From contig JBBRGB010000015.1 in assembly GCA_038241095.1 (NCBI GenBank), positions 1 through 25,932 of the forward strand: a stretch of DNA of 25,932 bases. Reading direction: 5' to 3'. The first letter of the stretch is position 1. Every line of letters begins with the position of its first letter. Shown here piece by piece: positions 22,870 through 25,932 of this stretch. Under the pieces are notes generated by a model that ran no database searches, had not been told where the DNA came from, and worked only from the letters and a program-made list of their open reading frames with translations. The translations under genes were made by a program, and so were the position numbers. This DNA comes from JBBDMX01 sp038241095 (GTDB taxonomy: Bacteria; Planctomycetota; Phycisphaerae; Phycisphaerales; Phycisphaeraceae).

Positions 22870-22898
22870 TTGAAATCGGAGATCAAATCTGTTAAGAT
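22870..22898 (+). promoter_or_regulatory. Sigma-70-type promoter for the pectate-lyase-like gene
   Basis: TTGAAA (22870-22875), 17 bases, TAAGAT (22893-22898). The start would be near 22905, leaving a leader of about 225 bases before ATG 23131. I see no known riboswitch in that leader. Confidence 0.4.
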
Positions 22899-23130
22899 AT
22901 CATTTAACTTACATCTCGAATGAGTAAAATAAATCCACAAATTTCCATGTGGGTGGCGTGGGGTGGGAGTTCACGCTTTGCGACAAGGCGGGAGGCCTGG
23001 GGACGTTCCGGGTTAGGCGTGTTGCCCTACGCAGTGCTTTCAGCCTATGATGCCTTTGGGTTTAACGCAACAGAATATTAAACGAAACCCTATCGGATTC
23101 CCGCAAACTCACAACTGGAGTCAGCCGATC

Positions 23131-25032
23131 ATGATGAACCACGCAAGAATCACTTTGCCTCTTTTCACCGTGTTTCTGACACTTTTCTTGGGGCTTCGCA
23201 CAGCCGCGGCCGAGAACATCGTCTTTCCCGATGACGCGGGGATGGTCGATGTGGTCAAGGAGTACGGCGCCACCGGCGACGGCAAAACCGACGACACCGC
23301 AGCGATTCTCAAGGCTGTGGAAGTGGGCTTGACCAACGGCAAAAAACTGCTCTATTTCCGCAACGGCACGTACCTCGTCAGCGCGCCGATGGGCCTGTTT
23401 AACGCCAAGCCGCACACCAACACCCGCTTCCTGACCATTCAAGGCCAGAGCGAAGCGGGCACGGTTTTCAAGCTCAAAGACAACAGCCCCGACTTCCAAG
23501 ACGCCGCCAAGCCCGGCATCGTCTGGTCGTTTTACGACGGCCAGAGCACCGGCGACGCCATGCACAGCTACGCCCGCAACTTCACCGTGGATGTCGGCAA
23601 GGGCAACCCCGGTGCCATCGGCGTGCGCTACATGACCAACAACGTGGGCACCATGGAGCGCGTCACCATTCGCAGCAGCGACCCGCAAGGAGCGGGCAAA
23701 ATCGGCCTGGATCTGCGGCAAAGCCAGAACGGCCCGGGCCTCATCAAGCATGTCACCGTCACCGGCTTTGACGAAGGCGTGACCACCGGCAACAGCTTTT
23801 CCCTGGTGCTCGAACACATCAATCTTCGCGGTCAACGTGTGGTGGGTTTCAACAACGTCACGGCCCGTGTGACCCTGCGCGACCTGCAAAGCGTAAATAG
23901 CGTGCCAGCCTTGATCAACGGCAAGAACGCCGAACTGACCCTCGTCGAGGCCAACCTCACCGGTGGCGACGCCAGGCAAACCGCCATCATCGCCAAGGGC
24001 AAAAAGATTTTCCTGCGCGACATCAAACAGCGCGGCTACGGAGCCATTCTGGAAGACGCCAGCGGCAAGAAACACCCCGGCGCGAACATCGAGGAATGGT
24101 ACGACCTCAAGGGTTACGCCCTCTTTGACGCGCCGTTGAAAACCCTGCGCTTGCCCATCGAGGAAACGCCAGAAATCCCCTGGGAAGAGGACCTTTCCAA
24201 GTGGATCAAAGTGGACAACAGCGGCGGCAAGGATGTGACCAAATCGCTCCAGGAAGCCATCGACCAGGGCGTCAAGGAAGGCAAGACGACCCTCTATTTC
24301 CCGCAGAAAAAGAAGGTTGTCATCTCTGGCCCCATCCGCATCCACGGCAGCATCAACCGCATCATCGGCATGGGCGAAGTGGTGGATGTCGTTGATCCCG
24401 ACGGCGTTTTCAACGGTGAAAACGCCCCGGCCGTGTTCACCTTCGAGAATCTCAAGGCCGACACCATCATCGTCGAGCGGTTTTTCCTTCTGGGCGGTTG
24501 GAACTGCCCGCGCTACGCCTACATGTTCGAGAACAAGTCCGGCAAGACGGTGGTGCTCAAGAGCATCGGCGTCGGCGGCATGACCAAAAAGGCCAATCCA
24601 GGCGGGAAGTGGTTCATCGACGATGTCTCCCCCAGCCGGGGTTCGACCTTGGAAGTGGGCAAGGGTGAAAAGGTCTTTGCCCGGCAGTTCAACCCCGAAA
24701 CGCCCAAGGCCGACATGATCCACGTCAACGGCGGACAATTGTGGCTTTTGGGTTTGAAGACCGAAGGCCGCACGAGTCACTTGGTGGCGGAAAACGGCTC
24801 CAAAGTCGAAGTCCTCGGCGGCGTGAGCTACCAGTCCTGGGACAAGCAGGAACTCGACCCGCCCATGTTCAAAATCACCGACTCCGACGTCTCAATCACC
24901 ATCGGCCTCTACCACTCACGCTTCCCCTTTAGCGTCATAGTCGAAGAAACCCGTGGTGGCCAAACGAAAAAGGTCGAGCGCAGCGAAGTCACCGGCTACC
25001 ACCTGCCGCTCTACCGCGCCACGGCACGGTAA
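23131..25032 (+). CDS. Secreted pectate-lyase-superfamily protein (right-handed beta-helix)
   Basis: A 633-residue exported protein. The start is ATG 23131, with GGAG (23117-23120) ten bases upstream; a second ATG follows directly, and the open frame from 23047 has no ribosome binding site. Signal peptide: ITLPLFTVFLTLFLGLRTAAA, likely cleaved after AAA near residue 27. The segment MVDVVKEYGATGDGKTDDTAAILKAV (about 36-61), followed by LLYFRNGTYLVS, is the opening signature of the pectate_lyase_3 family (PF12708), shared by glycoside hydrolases, polysaccharide lyases and phage tail spikes. A second, similar opening occurs near residue 360 (DVTKSLQEAIDQGVKEGKTTLYFPQ), so there are probably two beta-helix units. 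No catalytic residues can be assigned. It is divergent from the lectin-like PEP-CTERM gene, and I infer a polysaccharide substrate. Confidence 0.85.
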   Translation: MMNHARITLPLFTVFLTLFLGLRTAAAENIVFPDDAGMVDVVKEYGATGDGKTDDTAAILKAVEVGLTNGKKLLYFRNGTYLVSAPMGLFNAKPHTNTRFLTIQGQSEAGTVFKLKDNSPDFQDAAKPGIVWSFYDGQSTGDAMHSYARNFTVDVGKGNPGAIGVRYMTNNVGTMERVTIRSSDPQGAGKIGLDLRQSQNGPGLIKHVTVTGFDEGVTTGNSFSLVLEHINLRGQRVVGFNNVTARVTLRDLQSVNSVPALINGKNAELTLVEANLTGGDARQTAIIAKGKKIFLRDIKQRGYGAILEDASGKKHPGANIEEWYDLKGYALFDAPLKTLRLPIEETPEIPWEEDLSKWIKVDNSGGKDVTKSLQEAIDQGVKEGKTTLYFPQKKKVVISGPIRIHGSINRIIGMGEVVDVVDPDGVFNGENAPAVFTFENLKADTIIVERFFLLGGWNCPRYAYMFENKSGKTVVLKSIGVGGMTKKANPGGKWFIDDVSPSRGSTLEVGKGEKVFARQFNPETPKADMIHVNGGQLWLLGLKTEGRTSHLVAENGSKVEVLGGVSYQSWDKQELDPPMFKITDSDVSITIGLYHSRFPFSVIVEETRGGQTKKVERSEVTGYHLPLYRATAR

Positions 25033-25230
25033 TAAGATGCCCCGGCGGGTGAGTCGGACTTGGGCTGGCACGCCATGCGTCACGGCAGCACCGACCGCCG
25101 GGACATCAGCTTCATGGCCGGCTCGACCAAGGCCGTCACCCGAAGAACGTCCAGAACGGTCATCGACCACAAACTTGTCGCTTTGCGACACTGGCACGAC
25201 GGCCGCGCCGAGCCGTCCAGTGCCCATTCC
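25033..25230 (+). pseudogene. Protein-like in-frame sequence after the beta-helix gene, possible pilin-like remnant
   Basis: Directly after TAA TAA, in the same frame as the upstream gene, about 60 codons read on with protein-like content, including WHAMRHGSTDRRDISFMAG. RHG followed by a run ending in a phenylalanine and a glycine resembles the C-terminal H-X9-DG motif of planctomycete prepilin-like (DUF1559) proteins, but here DG is AG. There is no start codon with a ribosome binding site and no pilin N-terminus. It may be a gene remnant or chance. Confidence 0.2.
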
Positions 25231-25231
25231 A

Positions 25232-25378
25232 CATTTTTTTACAAGTTTCACCCCTCCTCTGCCCCCCCCCTCCCTCCCCTCATACCCCCCTGCCACCCCC
25301 CCCTCAATCCCCCCCTCATCCCCCCTTGCCACCCCCCCCCTAAAACACAAAACACGGCAAAAACGCATTTTTTTACAA
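25232..25378. repeat. C-rich tract bounded by a 13-base direct repeat
   Basis: CATTTTTTTACAA occurs at 25232-25244 and 25366-25378. Between them, 25250-25340 is almost pure C and T with C runs up to nine, so the minus strand is G-rich and may form quadruplexes. No gene is seen in this tract. Confidence 0.6.
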
Positions 25379-25395
25379 CCTTTCTCCCGCCCCCA

Positions 25396-25424
25396 TTGAA
25401 TCAATCACCGCGTTAGACTATAGT
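25396..25424 (+). promoter_or_regulatory. Strong sigma-70-type promoter before the methyltransferase locus
   Basis: TTGAAT (25396-25401), a 17-base spacer and TATAGT (25419-25424). Six bases later is ATG 25431, so the RNA would begin at or next to the start codon (leaderless). This is the best -35/-10 pair associated with a six-base gap in the window. Confidence 0.55.
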
Positions 25425-25430
25425 GCCCGC

Positions 25431-25588
25431 ATGGGGAAAAAAGCCCGCATCCCGACTCCCGCCACGCCGGCCCTCAGGCCTATATCGAATACATACGTTC
25501 CCGCTGTGTGCAACTCGCCCGCGTCAATGTGATTTGCGCCGATGATTGCCCCCATGTTCTGCTGGAGCACAGGAAGGTGTATGAATGA
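25431..25588 (+). CDS. Small ORF overlapping the methyltransferase start, apparent frameshift
   Basis: ATG 25431 is placed exactly for leaderless expression but its own frame soon becomes poor (MGKKARIPTPATPALRP...) and ends near 25531. The frame one base back reads AYIEYIRSRCVQLARVNV and ADDCPHVLLEHRKVYE, looks like a real protein, and ends in a TGA (25586-25588) that overlaps the methyltransferase ATG (ATGA, 25585-25588), a sign of translational coupling. That frame has no good start of its own. A -1 change, possibly at the A6 run of ATGGGGAAAAAAG, would join the two into about 52 residues. It could be programmed slippage, a mutation or a sequencing error. I do not recognise the protein family. 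Confidence 0.35.
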
Positions 25589-25836
25589 ACTTTCGCACCT
25601 ATCTTGATCGCGAACTGAAACTGACCTGCCCGGACGAGGCGGCCCCAACCGCTCTTGATCTTTTTGCGGGATGCGGTGGCTTGGCCCTCGGGTTTGAAGC
25701 TGCCGGGTTTCGGACGACCGGCTACGAAATGCACACTGACGCCTGCGCCACCTATAGATCAAACTTACACGGTCAGTGCCATGAGACGGTCCTAACACTA
25801 CAGCGCACCTTGACCGGCCAGACTAGCTTTCCTTAA
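25585..25836 (+). pseudogene. Truncated C5 cytosine-specific DNA methyltransferase
   Basis: The 83-residue frame has the N-terminal part of a DNA (cytosine-5) methyltransferase. ALDLFAGCGGLALGFEAAGF (about residues 23-42) is motif I, the S-adenosylmethionine-binding loop, followed by the motif II-like GYEMHTDACATYRSNL. About 15 residues later the similarity ends and the frame stops at 25834-25836, before the catalytic PCQ motif (motif IV) and everything downstream. None of the three plus-strand frames resumes the family within the window. An active enzyme needs 300 or more residues, so this is a 5' fragment created by a rearrangement, insertion or frameshift. AGGAAGGTG lies just upstream of the ATG, and the start overlaps the preceding small ORF. 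A restriction-modification or orphan methylase origin is plausible but unproven. Confidence 0.7.
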
Positions 25837-25863
25837 AAGGTTATTTAAGAAAGACTTACGGCA

Positions 25864-25932
25864 ATGCTTGTGTCTCCCGAAACATCCGGTAATTTCAACA
25901 AGCCAACGCGTGGGGTGAGCGTTGCCGTTCTG
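25864..25932 (+). CDS. Possible start of a further gene, cut by the window edge
   Basis: From ATG 25864 an open frame runs to the end of the window (MLVSPETSGNFNKPTRGVSV...). The sequence from about 25740 on is visibly less GC-rich than the neighbouring genes, which fits foreign DNA. There is no good ribosome binding site, and 23 codons are too few for any family call. Confidence 0.25.
   Translation, partial: MLVSPETSGNFNKPTRGVSVAVL

Noticed and set aside
23062..24780. 572-codon minus-strand frame opposite the beta-helix gene
   Set aside because: Mirror frame of a gene with signal peptide, ribosome binding site and family signature; Val/Asp/His-rich with no recognisable domain.
25418..25798. 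126-codon minus-strand frame opposite the methyltransferase fragment
   Set aside because: The plus strand carries methyltransferase motif I here and a strong promoter; the minus frame has no recognisable content.

Overview
The window looks like chromosomal DNA of a GC-rich member of the Planctomycetota, possibly class Phycisphaerae. This is inferred from gene content: a PEP-CTERM protein with a lectin-like N-terminus, a PEP-CTERM-locus type polysaccharide deacetylase, a fused SecDF, a TatC with a large insertion in a periplasmic loop, and a degraded integrase tail of a kind I associate with planctomycete genomes. No rRNA, tRNA, CRISPR array or intact transposase was seen.

Layout. 1-832: a decayed 3' end of a tyrosine-recombinase-like gene on the minus strand. 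833-4401: a pRiA4b ORF-3-like protein, a class V aminotransferase/cysteine desulfurase-like enzyme, a small lipoprotein and a metallophosphoesterase. 4402-7742: glmS (first enzyme of the UDP-GlcNAc route) followed by tatC. 7827-14459 (minus strand): sigma-70 family factor, tgt, yajC and secDF, the last three in the classic tgt-yajC-secD-secF order. 14575-17740: a polysaccharide deacetylase divergent from a Wzm/Wzt-like ABC exporter pair. 17785-18225: a DUF1232 membrane protein. 18571-22410: a 1279-residue lectin-like PEP-CTERM surface protein, divergent from a pectate-lyase-superfamily secreted protein (23131-25032). 25431-25932: a small ORF overlapping a truncated C5 cytosine methyltransferase, then AT-richer sequence that may open another gene.

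How the genes fit together. Much of the window concerns the cell envelope and extracellular sugars. GlmS supplies amino sugar; the ABC pair and deacetylase probably export and modify a surface polysaccharide; SecDF/YajC and TatC export proteins; the PEP-CTERM protein and the pectate-lyase-like protein are exported and probably bind or act on polysaccharide. No exosortase lies in the window, so PEP-CTERM sorting would depend on a gene elsewhere.

The less ordinary signals are: (i) arrays of the heptamer TCAAGAC and its complement in both gaps of the polysaccharide exporter locus, able to fold into hairpins next to translation starts; (ii) four start codons placed exactly six bases after a -10-like hexamer, suggesting leaderless mRNAs; (iii) in-frame insertions in tgt, one carrying a perfect palindrome; (iv) an integrase relic whose presumed catalytic tyrosine is cysteine; and (v) a truncated methyltransferase preceded by an ORF that appears to need a frame change. 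All assignments come from reading the sequence; no database search was run.
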